Source of the DNA: Helicobacter sp.
Lineage (GTDB): Bacteria; Campylobacterota; Campylobacteria; Campylobacterales; Helicobacteraceae
DNA: 64,000 bases
Direction of reading: 5' to 3'
Assembly (NCBI RefSeq): GCF_014799995.1
Contig: NZ_JAAVGY010000042.1
Location: forward strand, 1 to 64,000
The notes beneath the pieces were generated by a model. The model did not search any database. It saw only the letters and a program-made list of their open reading frames with translations, and was not told where the DNA came from. Position numbers and translations under genes: made by a program. This document shows, in pieces, positions 16,644 through 25,827 of this stretch (its first letter is position 1; every line of letters begins with the position of its first letter).

Positions 16644-18011
16644 TTATCCTTCCTTCTCAAAAGATTTTTTCGTAGCTTTTAAGCGCACAATTCTAGCCCC
16701 TTGCGTTATCAAAACCTCATAATCGCAGTGTTCATCGCTGATTCTATCCCCTACCACAGGCATACGTCCCAAGAGATTAAATACATAACCACCAATCGTT
16801 ACTTGCTCTGTATCCTTTTCAAATTCAATCTCTAGCACATCGGCGACACGTTCTAAATCTAACATACCATCAAAAGAATAAGAATCCTCATCTATCTTGT
16901 GGTAATCATCATTTTTCTTATCGTGTTCATCGCTAATATCCCCAATGACTTCCTCTAAAATATCCTCCATTGTCAGTAATCCAGCAGTTCCTCCATACTC
17001 ATCTACGACAAGTGCGGTGTGGATTTGGCGGCGATTCATTTGGATTAGAATCTTTGAAATAGAAGCACTTTCAGGCACGATAATAATCTCTCTTACGAGG
17101 CTTCCTAATTCTTTAGGGGGATTCTCACCCAACATTGTCTCAAGCAAATCCCGCAAATGCACCATTCCGATGATATTATCTTTGCCCTCTTTACAATAAG
17201 GATAACGTGTGTGCTTTGTAGATTTGACGATTTTTATATTTTCCTCATAAGTATTATCATCATACAAACAAATCATATCTTTTCTAGGCGTCATAATTTC
17301 TTTTGCCATCGTGTCTGAAAAGCTTACAGCGTTTTGGATAATCTCATTTTCAATCGTATCTAAAAAGCCACCTTTCAAACTCTCGCCTACAATGATTTTT
17401 AATTCCTCTTCAGAATGCGCATTTTCCTCCCCCTCGCTTGCAGGTTTAATCCCCATTCTGCGCAAAGAAAACACTGCTAAATAATCAAAAATGCGAATGA
17501 GTGGGAAGAAAAGAATCCAAAACATATGCAAAGGTCTAGCGACAAACAACACCGCCTTTTCAGCCTTGGCAATTGCAACAGATTTTGGGATTAATTCCCC
17601 TGCCACGACATGCAGGAGTGTAATCAAGCTAAAAGCAACGACAAAGCTAACAGAATGCAGCAATACAGGATTCTTGCCTATAAAATATTGAAAAGGCGTT
17701 TCAAGCAAACGAGCAATTGCTGGCTCACCCACCCAACCTAAGCCTAAAGAAGAAAGCGTAATACCAAGCTGTGTCGCAGAAAGATAAGAATCTAACTTGC
17801 CCGTAATCTTAAGTGCTAGCTCCGCACTCGGCACTTCCCGCTTGGTTAGTTCCTCTAAACGCGAGCGGCGAATTTTGACGATTGCAAATTCAGAAAGCAC
17901 AAAAAAACCATTTAACATTACCAAAAATAATGCAAAAATAGCCAAGAGAAACGACTCGGTTTCCAAAAAATCTCCTTGTTCAAAGATAGAAAAATTTTGT
18001 AATTTTAGCAT
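16644..18011 (-). CDS. CorC/HlyC family CBS-domain membrane protein
   Basis: A 455-residue protein with three parts. A DUF21 (CNNM-type) membrane domain of about four helices covers residues 20-205. A pair of CBS domains covers about 220-345 (EIMTPRKDMICLYDD, VVDEYGGTAGLLTMEDILEEVIGDISDEHD). A C-terminal transporter-associated CorC/HlyC domain begins near 365 (YSFDGMLDLERVADVLEIEF). Such proteins are linked to magnesium or cobalt efflux and were historically annotated as hemolysins. No strong ribosome binding site is seen. The small membrane gene follows immediately. Confidence 0.85.
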   Translation of the reverse strand: MLKLQNFSIFEQGDFLETESFLLAIFALFLVMLNGFFVLSEFAIVKIRRSRLEELTKREVPSAELALKITGKLDSYLSATQLGITLSSLGLGWVGEPAIARLLETPFQYFIGKNPVLLHSVSFVVAFSLITLLHVVAGELIPKSVAIAKAEKAVLFVARPLHMFWILFFPLIRIFDYLAVFSLRRMGIKPASEGEENAHSEEELKIIVGESLKGGFLDTIENEIIQNAVSFSDTMAKEIMTPRKDMICLYDDNTYEENIKIVKSTKHTRYPYCKEGKDNIIGMVHLRDLLETMLGENPPKELGSLVREIIIVPESASISKILIQMNRRQIHTALVVDEYGGTAGLLTMEDILEEVIGDISDEHDKKNDDYHKIDEDSYSFDGMLDLERVADVLEIEFEKDTEQVTIGGYVFNLLGRMPVVGDRISDEHCDYEVLITQGARIVRLKATKKSFEKEG

Positions 18012-18318
18012 AATTTTATATTAAAATTTTAAAAATTTTCATTGTTGGCGTCTTTGCGAGGAAGTGCAACTAATGAAATACACAATTACAAAGTGATTTG
18101 CCACAAAATCCAAGGTAGAATCTTAATCCAAGATTCTATTATGAATTTAAGCTAAAACTACCCACTGCACAGAATCTTGCTTTAGTTTTGCGATTTTATT
18201 GCTTGAATATATTTAACTATGGATTACCACACAAGCCTAAAACTTGCTCACAATGGCAAGAGGTGGAATCGCAAACGATAAATCAAGTCTCACAAGAAGT
18301 AAGCTTATCAATCTTTCA
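18012..18318. other. Gene-free interval with degenerate repeat remnants
   Basis: About 300 bases between the CBS gene and the YihY-family gene. No convincing coding frame or RNA gene is visible. Segments around 18036-18075 (TTTGCGAGGAAGTGCAAC) and 18220-18265 (GGATTACC...CACAATGGCAAG) look like decayed copies of the dispersed palindromic repeat. It may also hold the promoter of the CBS gene. Confidence 0.4.
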
Positions 18319-19245
18319 TTACTCACTTTGAGATTCTAGCTCTTTAATAAACATCTCATCAATCCCGCGACTAAGGCTCATTCCAAAGAGTAAAATTGCC
18401 CACGAGAGATACACCCAAATAAACAAAAAAAGTAAAATACTAAAAGAACCATAAAGCGTTAAATAGGCTTTATTGTAAAACACATAATACACGAAACCCC
18501 ATTTACAAATGGACCACAAAAGTGCGGTAATAAGCGAGCTTATCAAGGTATTTTTATTACTAATGTTTGTATTAGCGGAGATTTTAAAGAGCATAAAAAA
18601 CACTGCCCACACCACAAAATAAGGTATTAGTTGAAAAAACCAAGCAATATAAGTGCTATAACCCAATTCTTGCAAATACACATACGCTTGAGTGCTCAAA
18701 TAGATTGAGAATAAAATCCCCAAAGGAAAAAGTGTCATACAAGTCCAATATACCGAGATAGAATCCCAAAATCCCCGCGCTTTGGAATGGAAAATCTTTC
18801 CTGCAATATCTTGGTAATTCTTAAAAAACAAAATAGAAGTGATAAACGCATAGATAAATCCCATTCCACCGAGTTTTGTAGAGTTTTCTAAAAAGCTATC
18901 CATATAGGCTAAAAAAACATCGGAATGCGTAGGGATAAAATTTGTGATAATCAGATTCTTAAAGCTCTCTAAATATTCCTTAAACTCCGGCATTGCCGCG
19001 ACAAGCGAAAAAATAATCAGAAGCATAGGCAAAAGCGCGAAAATCGTATAAAAGCTAAGACTTGAGGCAAAATAAAGCAAATCACCCTTTAAAAACACAT
19101 ACAAATAGCGCACGAGCAGCCATAATTTTTTGCAAATTGTTTTAAATAAATCTACGCTTAAGAGAGATTGGAGTCGTGAAAGATTTTCGCGAGTCTTGAG
19201 TGGATTCTCTTGTGATTCTAAATCTTGTTCTTTAGGCGATTCCAT
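18319..19245 (-). CDS. YihY/BrkB (UPF0761) family inner-membrane protein
   Basis: A 308-residue protein with about six transmembrane helices after a polar N-terminus. The segments FASSLSFYTIFALLPMLLIIFSLVA and LTLYGSFSILLFLFIWVYLSWAILLFG are family signatures. Members were once annotated as ribonuclease BN or serum-resistance factor BrkB, but the true function is not established. The first 40 residues are charged and lack similarity to a known domain. It follows bioB on the same strand by about ten bases. Confidence 0.8.
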   Translation of the reverse strand: MESPKEQDLESQENPLKTRENLSRLQSLLSVDLFKTICKKLWLLVRYLYVFLKGDLLYFASSLSFYTIFALLPMLLIIFSLVAAMPEFKEYLESFKNLIITNFIPTHSDVFLAYMDSFLENSTKLGGMGFIYAFITSILFFKNYQDIAGKIFHSKARGFWDSISVYWTCMTLFPLGILFSIYLSTQAYVYLQELGYSTYIAWFFQLIPYFVVWAVFFMLFKISANTNISNKNTLISSLITALLWSICKWGFVYYVFYNKAYLTLYGSFSILLFLFIWVYLSWAILLFGMSLSRGIDEMFIKELESQSE

Positions 19246-19256
19246 TTATCTTAATC

Positions 19257-20096
19257 CTACGCGCAACTTGTCGCAATTCCATATCCATAAGCCTTGATAC
19301 GTTCCACTTCTTCTTTTGGCGTATTGCCCTTAGTGGTTAGATAATCCCCCAACACCACCGCATTAATGCCACATTCAAAAAGCATTTTTTGGTTTTCTCC
19401 AAAGACGCGTTCGCGCCCTCCTGCAATCATCAAACGCGCATTGGGTAAATATTCTCGTGCGAGTTTGACGCATTCTAATGCTTCTTCTTGGCTTAGAATC
19501 TCTTGACTAAGCGGCAAGGCAGGATTGGGGATAAAAAAATTAATCGGCGCACTGTGAGGATTCAAGGTGCGCAAAGCAGACAATAAGTCTATTCTATCTT
19601 GCCAACTCTCTCCCAAACCAAAGATTCCGCCACTGCATAGCCCAAGCCCTGCCTTTAATGTATTTTCACAAGTTGCATACCGCTCCTTAAAGTCGTGGGT
19701 TGTGCAAATTTTTGGAAAGAAATTTTGGCTTGTTTCAAGATTGTGATTGTAGCTTGCGATTCCGGCATTTTTCAGCTCTATCAAAGATTCCACGCTTGCG
19801 ATTCCATTACAACCAATCAAATGCAAGTGCAAGCCCTCTTTAGAGATTGCACGCGCAGCTTCTGCAATATATTCTGTTCGTTTGGAATCTAAATTGCGTC
19901 CGCTCGTAACAAGACAGAATCCCAACGCACCATTTTCACTTGCTCTTTTTGCTTCCTCTAGGATTTGTGGAATTGGCTTGTATTTATAACGTTCAATGTC
20001 TGCATTATACTTCGCACTTTGGGTGCAATATGCGCAATCCTCTGCGCAACTCCCACTAGAAACATTGCAAATCGTACATAAAAAAATTTCACTCAT
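19257..20096 (-). CDS. bioB: Biotin synthase BioB
   Basis: This radical SAM enzyme inserts sulfur into dethiobiotin. The 279-residue protein carries the [4Fe-4S] motif CAEDCAYC at about residues 17-24, the sulfur-donor cluster cysteines in later segments (CNGIAS, LGLCSGG), YNHNLETS and NFFIPNPALPLS. It is somewhat shorter than E. coli BioB but comparable to Helicobacter forms. It abuts the flavin-binding gene upstream with no gap. Other bio genes are not in the window. Confidence 0.92.
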   Translation of the reverse strand: MSEIFLCTICNVSSGSCAEDCAYCTQSAKYNADIERYKYKPIPQILEEAKRASENGALGFCLVTSGRNLDSKRTEYIAEAARAISKEGLHLHLIGCNGIASVESLIELKNAGIASYNHNLETSQNFFPKICTTHDFKERYATCENTLKAGLGLCSGGIFGLGESWQDRIDLLSALRTLNPHSAPINFFIPNPALPLSQEILSQEEALECVKLAREYLPNARLMIAGGRERVFGENQKMLFECGINAVVLGDYLTTKGNTPKEEVERIKAYGYGIATSCA

Positions 20097-20501
20097 TTAA
20101 GATTCCTTAATCACTTCTTCGCGTCCGCTTAGGCTTTGGATTTTGATACTAGGATTCTTGAAATAAAAAACAGAAAAATCCGCATTTGTGGGGCTTCCAT
20201 AAATTTCTTTTAGGATAGGATATTTTGCAAACATTGCCTCTTTGACTTCTGCATTCTCCTCAAACACCACTTCCGCACGGATTCTTACCCAAGTTTCCTT
20301 AGAGTCAAAAGCACAAAGCTCTACATTAGAAAAATTCTGTATATGTTTTACCATTCCTTTGGTCTTGGAGGTGCAATAATAAAGCTTACCCTGATGCAAC
20401 AAAGGAGACTGAATCGGGCGCACGCGCGGATTACCACAAGTGCCCTTAGTTGCCAAAAATCCTACATTCTTATCTAAAAAATCCAAAACTTCTTGTGTCA
20501 T
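20097..20501 (-). CDS. Pyridoxamine 5'-phosphate oxidase-like flavin-binding protein
   Basis: A 134-residue single-domain protein with a split-barrel FMN-binding fold: VGFLATKGTCGNPRVRPIQSP at the N-terminus, then LYYCTSKTKGMVKHIQNFSNVELCAF and ETWVRIRAEVVF. This is typical of small PNPOx-like proteins, which are not true PdxH enzymes and may act on other flavin-dependent substrates. It is placed between topA and bioB, all on the minus strand. The substrate is unknown. Confidence 0.75.
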   Translation of the reverse strand: MTQEVLDFLDKNVGFLATKGTCGNPRVRPIQSPLLHQGKLYYCTSKTKGMVKHIQNFSNVELCAFDSKETWVRIRAEVVFEENAEVKEAMFAKYPILKEIYGSPTNADFSVFYFKNPSIKIQSLSGREEVIKES

Positions 20502-20519
20502 TTGATTCCTTTTGTTAAA

Positions 20520-22769
20520 TTAATCTTTTAAATCAGCCAAAGCTTCCGTGTCCTCTATCCGCTCCTTACACGCGATACATTCTAGCACGGGCTTCTTGCG
20601 GAATGTGCGCCTTGCCATTAGGGATTGGCATTTGGGACAACGATGATTTGTCGGGGGAAAATTCGCGATAAAATTGCATTTAGGATAATTCGCACAACCA
20701 TAAAATTTCCCGCGCCTACTGCTTCTCTCCAAAATCTCCCCGCCACATTTGGGACATTTCACGCCCTCTAAGGCTTGTGGAGCGGATTTTTGGAAGGAGT
20801 TTAAGGATTTTGTATTTTTACATTCTGGATAACCGCTACACGCGAGAAATTCTCCATTTCTACCGTGTTTTTTCACCATTTCTTTGCCGCATTTTTCACA
20901 CACACCAAAGCTTTGGGATTCTTCACTTGATGCGTTGGATTCTTTTTGAATATACTTACATTTAGGATAACCACTACAACCGACAAACTCTCCATATCGC
21001 CCATTTCTACGCACCAATTCCTTGCCACAAAGCGGGCAAGTTTCGCCTGTTGGAATCGTGAGTTTTTGGCTCTGAATGTTGGTTTTGCCCTCGCTAATCT
21101 TTTGGATAAAAGGCTCATAAAAACGCCATAATAGTTGCTGCCAATCCTGCTTGGATTCCGCTACCTCATCTAATTTTTCCTCTAAATGCGCAGTGAATTT
21201 AGAATCCACAATCTCATTGAAATGTTGCTCTAGCAATTCCACCACCTTAAAGGCAACTTCTTGAGGTTTGATTTGCTTTTTTTCTATCGCAATATAATCC
21301 CGCGAAGTCAGCAGAGAAATCGTAGGCGCATAGGTGCTTGGGCGTCCAATGCCAAGAGATTCCAAAGTCTTAATGAGGCTTGCTTCAGAAAACCTTGCGG
21401 GCGGTTCTGTCGCGTGCTCTTGCTCTTTGCATTTCTCTAATTGCATTGCGCTTCCGACTTCTAAGAGTGGCAATAATTTATCTTTGCCCTCATTTCCAAG
21501 CACGTGATAGAAGCCATCAAAGACGAGCTTGCTCCCACTTGCCTTTAAGAGTGCTGTGCCGCTATGAATCCATAAGCTTTGTGATTCAAATTCCGCATCG
21601 CTCATTTGAGAGGCAAAGAATCGCTTATAAATCAAGGAATAGAGTTTGAGCTCATCACCCTTTAAATACTGCGCGGCAATTTGCGGTGTGAAATCCATTA
21701 AGGTAGGACGAATCGCCTCGTGCGCCTCCTGTGCGCCCTTTGCCTTAGTGGCATAGACTTTTGGCTTGGCTGGCACATATTCCTTGCCATAGGTTTTAGC
21801 AATGAGATTACGTGCTTCCTCTTGCGCAATCTTGGCGATATTTAGGCTATCAGTTCTCATATAGGTAATTACACCCATAGAGCCTTTATGTGTTAGCACT
21901 CCCTCATAGAGATTTTGTGCTGCTTTCATCGTGCGTGAGGGAGAGAATCCAAGCAGTGAGCTTGCGCTTTGTTGTAAAGTGGAAGTCATAAAAGGCGGTG
22001 GAGTGGCTGTTTTTCGTTTCTTATTATCAATCTTTTGAATCTTGAAGCTTGATTTTTTAAGGGATTCCACAATGTTTTTTGCCTCTTTTAGCTCCTGTAA
22101 ACTAAGCTTTTCTATCTTTTTCCCTCCAAATTCCACGAGCTCCGCTTCTATGCCTTTGACTTTTTTATCAGGCGCGGCGAAGCTGCTTTCAATCACATAA
22201 TAAGTTATGGGCTTGAAATTCAAAATCTCCTTTTCCCTATCTACAATAATTTTTAACGCGCTACTTTGCACCCTGCCCGCACTCAAACCCCGCTGGATTT
22301 TAGAGGCAATCAAAGGGCTTAGACGATAGCCTACGATTCTATCTAATAATCGCCTTGCTTGCTGTGCATTGACTTTGTCCATATCAATGAAGCGCGGATT
22401 TTTCAAAGAATCCTCAATCGCCTTTTGTGTGATTTCGTGAAACACGATTCTAGGGAGCTTATGCGGGTCTTTATCAATGGCTGTGGCGATATGATAGCCA
22501 ATCGCCTCCCCCTCTCTATCCTCATCGGTTGCGATATAAATTTCTTTGGAATTTTTTGCTAGTTTTTTCAGCTCATTCACCACCGCTTTATGCGATGTGT
22601 CAATTTTATATTCTGGAATAAAGGTTTGGTTTTCAATCTTGATACCAAAGGTGTGTTTGGGCAAATCACGAATATGTCCCTTAGAAGCAATCACTTCATA
22701 TTTATTTCCCAAGAAATTCTTAATCGTTCGTGCCTTTGTCGGAGATTCTACAATGATTAAACTTTTCAA
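20520..22769 (-). CDS. topA: DNA topoisomerase I TopA
   Basis: Type IA topoisomerase, 749 residues, which relaxes negative supercoils. The TOPRIM domain is at the N-terminus (IVESPTKARTIKNFLG; ATDEDREGEAIGYH). The catalytic tyrosine is in GVITYMRTDSLN (about residue 300), followed by EAHEAIRPT. The C-terminus carries four zinc-ribbon repeats with CxxC pairs (CPLCGKEL, CEKCGKEM, CPKCGGEI, CPKCQSLM), each followed by a second pair around GCSGYPKC-like segments. Length and zinc fingers fit Campylobacterota TopA. Confidence 0.95.
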   Translation of the reverse strand: MKSLIIVESPTKARTIKNFLGNKYEVIASKGHIRDLPKHTFGIKIENQTFIPEYKIDTSHKAVVNELKKLAKNSKEIYIATDEDREGEAIGYHIATAIDKDPHKLPRIVFHEITQKAIEDSLKNPRFIDMDKVNAQQARRLLDRIVGYRLSPLIASKIQRGLSAGRVQSSALKIIVDREKEILNFKPITYYVIESSFAAPDKKVKGIEAELVEFGGKKIEKLSLQELKEAKNIVESLKKSSFKIQKIDNKKRKTATPPPFMTSTLQQSASSLLGFSPSRTMKAAQNLYEGVLTHKGSMGVITYMRTDSLNIAKIAQEEARNLIAKTYGKEYVPAKPKVYATKAKGAQEAHEAIRPTLMDFTPQIAAQYLKGDELKLYSLIYKRFFASQMSDAEFESQSLWIHSGTALLKASGSKLVFDGFYHVLGNEGKDKLLPLLEVGSAMQLEKCKEQEHATEPPARFSEASLIKTLESLGIGRPSTYAPTISLLTSRDYIAIEKKQIKPQEVAFKVVELLEQHFNEIVDSKFTAHLEEKLDEVAESKQDWQQLLWRFYEPFIQKISEGKTNIQSQKLTIPTGETCPLCGKELVRRNGRYGEFVGCSGYPKCKYIQKESNASSEESQSFGVCEKCGKEMVKKHGRNGEFLACSGYPECKNTKSLNSFQKSAPQALEGVKCPKCGGEILERSSRRGKFYGCANYPKCNFIANFPPTNHRCPKCQSLMARRTFRKKPVLECIACKERIEDTEALADLKD

Positions 22770-22902
22770 ATTTCTACCTTAGAATTTATAATTTAAATTT
22801 TGCTAATCATACAAAAATTTGCACTAAAATTTCAAGATTCTTTAAAAGGCTTACAAAATTTACCCTTGCAAGTGTCGTTTATTTCGTCCTTGTGAGCAAG
22901 TT

Positions 22903-23754
22903 TTACTTGAGTAATCCATTCATAAAATCCTTATAAATTTCCCCGCCGATTTGTGATTTCGCAAAGGCAATGAAATAATCATTGCGCACACTTGGCTTGT
23001 TATACTCCAAAGGCTGCTTAGTCTTGCAATCTAGTATCACTCCGCCCGCTTCCTCTAGCACGATTTCACACGCCGCCATATCCCATTCACTCGTGCCATT
23101 GAAGCGTGGATACAAGTCTGCTTTACCCTCTGCGAGTGCGCAAACTTTAAGTGATGAACCACACTTTTGCGCTTTAAGATGATATTTTTGAAAAAATTCT
23201 TGTGTCTCTTGCGTGCTATGAAACATAGAATCGCAAGCGATGATTTGCGTATCCTGAATGATTCTATCGCCACTTAACTTATGTTTATTTTTCTCTAACC
23301 ATAGCGCATTAAACGTTTGAGATTCCAACGCACCTTGGAGCTTTTCTACCTCATAAGCAAAACTCCCAAAGCTTTTTAAAGCAATAAAAAGCTGATGAAA
23401 CACCGGCGCATAAACGACACCTAGAATCGGACGCTTTTGGTGGATTAGGGCAATATTAATCGTCCAACCGCCATTTTGAGCCAAAAAATCCTTTGTGCCA
23501 TCAAGCGGGTCAATGAGCCAATAATATTCCAAACTTTTGCGCTCTTCATAGTCCAAAATCGCCTCTTCAGAGCAAATTTTATAAGGCGAATTCTCCTGTA
23601 ATTCTCGCATAATCAGCGCATTAGATTCTAAATCCGCTTGCGTGATAGGCGAGGAATCCTTTTTAAGTTTAAAATCCTCCAGCCCATAATATTGCAAGGC
23701 TACTTTCCCGGCTTTGATTGCGATAATAGCGCATTGATAGAGTAAATTTTGCAT
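22903..23754 (-). CDS. cysQ: 3'(2'),5'-bisphosphate nucleotidase CysQ (inositol monophosphatase family)
   Basis: A magnesium-dependent phosphatase of 283 residues that hydrolyses PAP to AMP or related sugar phosphates. Metal-site motifs are CSEEAILDY (about 70), WLIDPLDGTKDFL (about 85-97) and SEWDMAACEIVLEEAGG (about 205-221). The start ATG 23754 has AAGGAA just upstream; 13 further in-frame codons to 23793 lack family similarity. CysQ removes the PAP left by sulfotransfer, which may matter given the APS-kinase-like fusion at 26 kb, though the link is speculative. Confidence 0.85.
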   Translation of the reverse strand: MQNLLYQCAIIAIKAGKVALQYYGLEDFKLKKDSSPITQADLESNALIMRELQENSPYKICSEEAILDYEERKSLEYYWLIDPLDGTKDFLAQNGGWTINIALIHQKRPILGVVYAPVFHQLFIALKSFGSFAYEVEKLQGALESQTFNALWLEKNKHKLSGDRIIQDTQIIACDSMFHSTQETQEFFQKYHLKAQKCGSSLKVCALAEGKADLYPRFNGTSEWDMAACEIVLEEAGGVILDCKTKQPLEYNKPSVRNDYFIAFAKSQIGGEIYKDFMNGLLK

Positions 23755-23888
23755 ACATTTCCTTAAAAAAATAAATCTTAAATTTATATCCAAACTATCC
23801 TTTAAAGCAAACCAATTTTTGCGATTCCGCTACTTACAATCAAAATTAAAGAAATTCTGATACAATAGCACATAAAAACTAAGGTTGC

Positions 23889-25043
23889 TTGCTTATGGAT
23901 TTCTCCAAAACTTCTGCAGTGATTCTTGTCAAAAATGGCGGGCAAACTCTACAAGAATGCCTAGAATCCTTAAACTGCTTTGATGAAATCGTCTTGCTTG
24001 ATAACCAAAGCACTGACAATACTTTAGAAATTGCCACAACTTTTAAAAAACACTTCCCAAACCTTACGATTCATCATAGCGAATTTATAGGCTTTGGAGC
24101 TTTAAAGAATCTCGCGGTCTCTTATGCAAAAAATGAATGGATTTTTCTGATTGACGCGGACGAGGTTTTAGAGAAAGATTGCTTAGAGGAGCTCAAAACT
24201 ATTCATTTAAAACAAGAAAATATCCTTGCCCTGCCTAGAAAGAATCTCTATAAGGGAGAGTGGATTAAAGCGTGCGGTTGGTATCCAGACTATGTCCTAA
24301 GAGTATTCAATAAATCTTTCACCCGCTTTAACGACAATGCAGTGCATGAAAGCCTCATTATCCCATCTAATGCAGAAATCATCAAAACACAAAATGGCTT
24401 GAAACACTATGCCTATGAGGATATTTACACCCTGCTTGAAAAAATGCAAAAATACTCTAATCTTTGGGCGCAACAAAATCTACACAAAAAAAGCTCTATG
24501 GGACGAAGCATTATTCGCAGCCTATGGAAGTTTATTAGAGATTATTTTCTAAAAAAAGGCTTTTTATATGGCTATAAGGGCTTTGTGATAAGCCTTTGCA
24601 ATGCGTTAGGAGTGTTTTTCAAATACGCCAAACTCTATGAACTCACACACAAGATTCCCACTTGCTCTTTGATTATCACCACTTATAATAGCAAGGATTA
24701 TTTGCGCTCCGTGCTTCAAAGTGTTAAGAATCTTGATTACCTGCCAAAGGAAGTTTTAATCGCCGATGATGGAAGCACAGAAGAAACCGCCCTGCTCATC
24801 AAAGAATTTCAAAAGACTTTCCCCTGCCCTCTTTTGCATATTTGGCAAGAAGATGAGGGGTTTAGATTAAATACGATTCGCAACAAGGCAATCAATGCAG
24901 CAAGAGGGGAGTATATTATCCTCATTGATGGGAATATGGTGCTAGAGCCCCATTTCATCAAGGATCATTTAGATTTTGCTAAGCATAAGGTAGTTTTGCA
25001 AGGATCTAGGATCATCTTGCAATTTATTCACCACAAACAATAA
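23889..25043 (+). CDS. Two-domain family 2 glycosyltransferase, 3' end truncated
   Basis: The first domain (about residues 1-245) is a WaaE/KdtX-like LPS core transferase: ILVKNGGQTLQECLESLN, DEIVLLDNQSTDNTLE, FLIDADEVL. The second (about 252-384) is another GT2 domain: CSLIITTYNSKDYLRSVLQS, LIADDGSTEETALL, GEYIILIDGNMVL. The second domain stops early. After LQGSRI the protein runs into unrelated sequence (QFIHHKQ), which is the antisense of a broken GT2 gene on the other strand. Comparable proteins would continue for roughly another 100 residues. Activity of the first domain may persist. It faces tail to tail with the pseudogene at 25001-25744. Confidence 0.75.
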   Translation: MLMDFSKTSAVILVKNGGQTLQECLESLNCFDEIVLLDNQSTDNTLEIATTFKKHFPNLTIHHSEFIGFGALKNLAVSYAKNEWIFLIDADEVLEKDCLEELKTIHLKQENILALPRKNLYKGEWIKACGWYPDYVLRVFNKSFTRFNDNAVHESLIIPSNAEIIKTQNGLKHYAYEDIYTLLEKMQKYSNLWAQQNLHKKSSMGRSIIRSLWKFIRDYFLKKGFLYGYKGFVISLCNALGVFFKYAKLYELTHKIPTCSLIITTYNSKDYLRSVLQSVKNLDYLPKEVLIADDGSTEETALLIKEFQKTFPCPLLHIWQEDEGFRLNTIRNKAINAARGEYIILIDGNMVLEPHFIKDHLDFAKHKVVLQGSRIILQFIHHKQ

Positions 25044-25744
25044 ATCGTCAGCACCAATTTTCATTTTTTGCAAATCCCTTGACTTGGTTGATGAATCTTC
25101 ATTATGACGATAAATATAAAGAAACTCATTTAGGACTTTGATTTTATGGCATAACATTAAATAAGAAGTACTAAACAACGCATCTTCTGATAGTGTGATA
25201 TTTCTCTCAAGATTGTTTAGGTGTAACTGAATATTTTTGAGGTATAAATCCCTCTTGAATGCTTTAAGAACTATACTATTAAACATATTTACCCCCCAGC
25301 ACAATAGAATTCTTTAAATTCCTCTAGCGTTAAAATTGAGTTTGGGTAAAAAAATTTGAAGACTTTGTCAATACTCCTTGCTTTAAATCCTTATAATGAA
25401 AAACAGAGCAAATCATTATCCAAAAACTCTTGATAAACCTTTTCGCAAGCTTGCATTTCTAACAAATCATCTCCATCGCAAAACATAATAATTTCTGCTT
25501 CTGCAGACTTTACTCCCTCAAATCTAGCCTTTAACAATCCAAGGTTCTTTTGGTTATGAATGATTTTGATTCTTTTGTCTTGATTGGCAAACTCCTTAAC
25601 AATCTCCATACTCTTGTCTGTTCCACAATCATCTACGACGATAATTTCTATATCCTGTAAGCTTTGCTTAAGACAACTCTGTATGGCTTCTGCTATAAAA
25701 TTTTCTACATTAAACACGGGTATAATTACAGAAAGCTTACTCAT
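25001..25744 (-). pseudogene. Family 2 glycosyltransferase pseudogene with several frameshifts and lost 3' end
   Basis: The first 117 codons (25744-25391) encode a clear GT2 N-terminus: SVIIPVFNVENFIAEAIQSC, EIIVVDDCGTDKSMEIV, MFCDGDDLLE. The protein then stops at LLCFSL. GT-like sequence resumes in other frames: VFHYKDLKQG, then LTLEEFKEFYC (after an in-frame stop near 25333), then WGVNMFNSIVLKAFKRDLYL down to 25011. This requires at least three frame changes, so no simple tract slippage restores it. The 3' end is lost at about 25001-25011, where it meets the truncated plus-strand glycosyltransferase. A deletion or rearrangement between two glycosyltransferase genes is the simplest explanation. 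Confidence 0.75.
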
Positions 25745-25827
25745 CTCTCAAATCTCCAAATCAGTTTTAATTTTATCGCTTTAATTGATTATTTTGATTT
25801 CTCTAAACAAATCCTAAATGGTAAATA

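Noticed and set aside
22859..22902. Weak hairpin-like sequence between topA and cysQ
   Set aside because: The stem is imperfect and no T run follows on either strand.
25301..25315. A short G6 run in the broken GT2 gene as a further phase switch
   Set aside because: Six G is too short to be clearly hypervariable, and other frame changes in the gene would remain.
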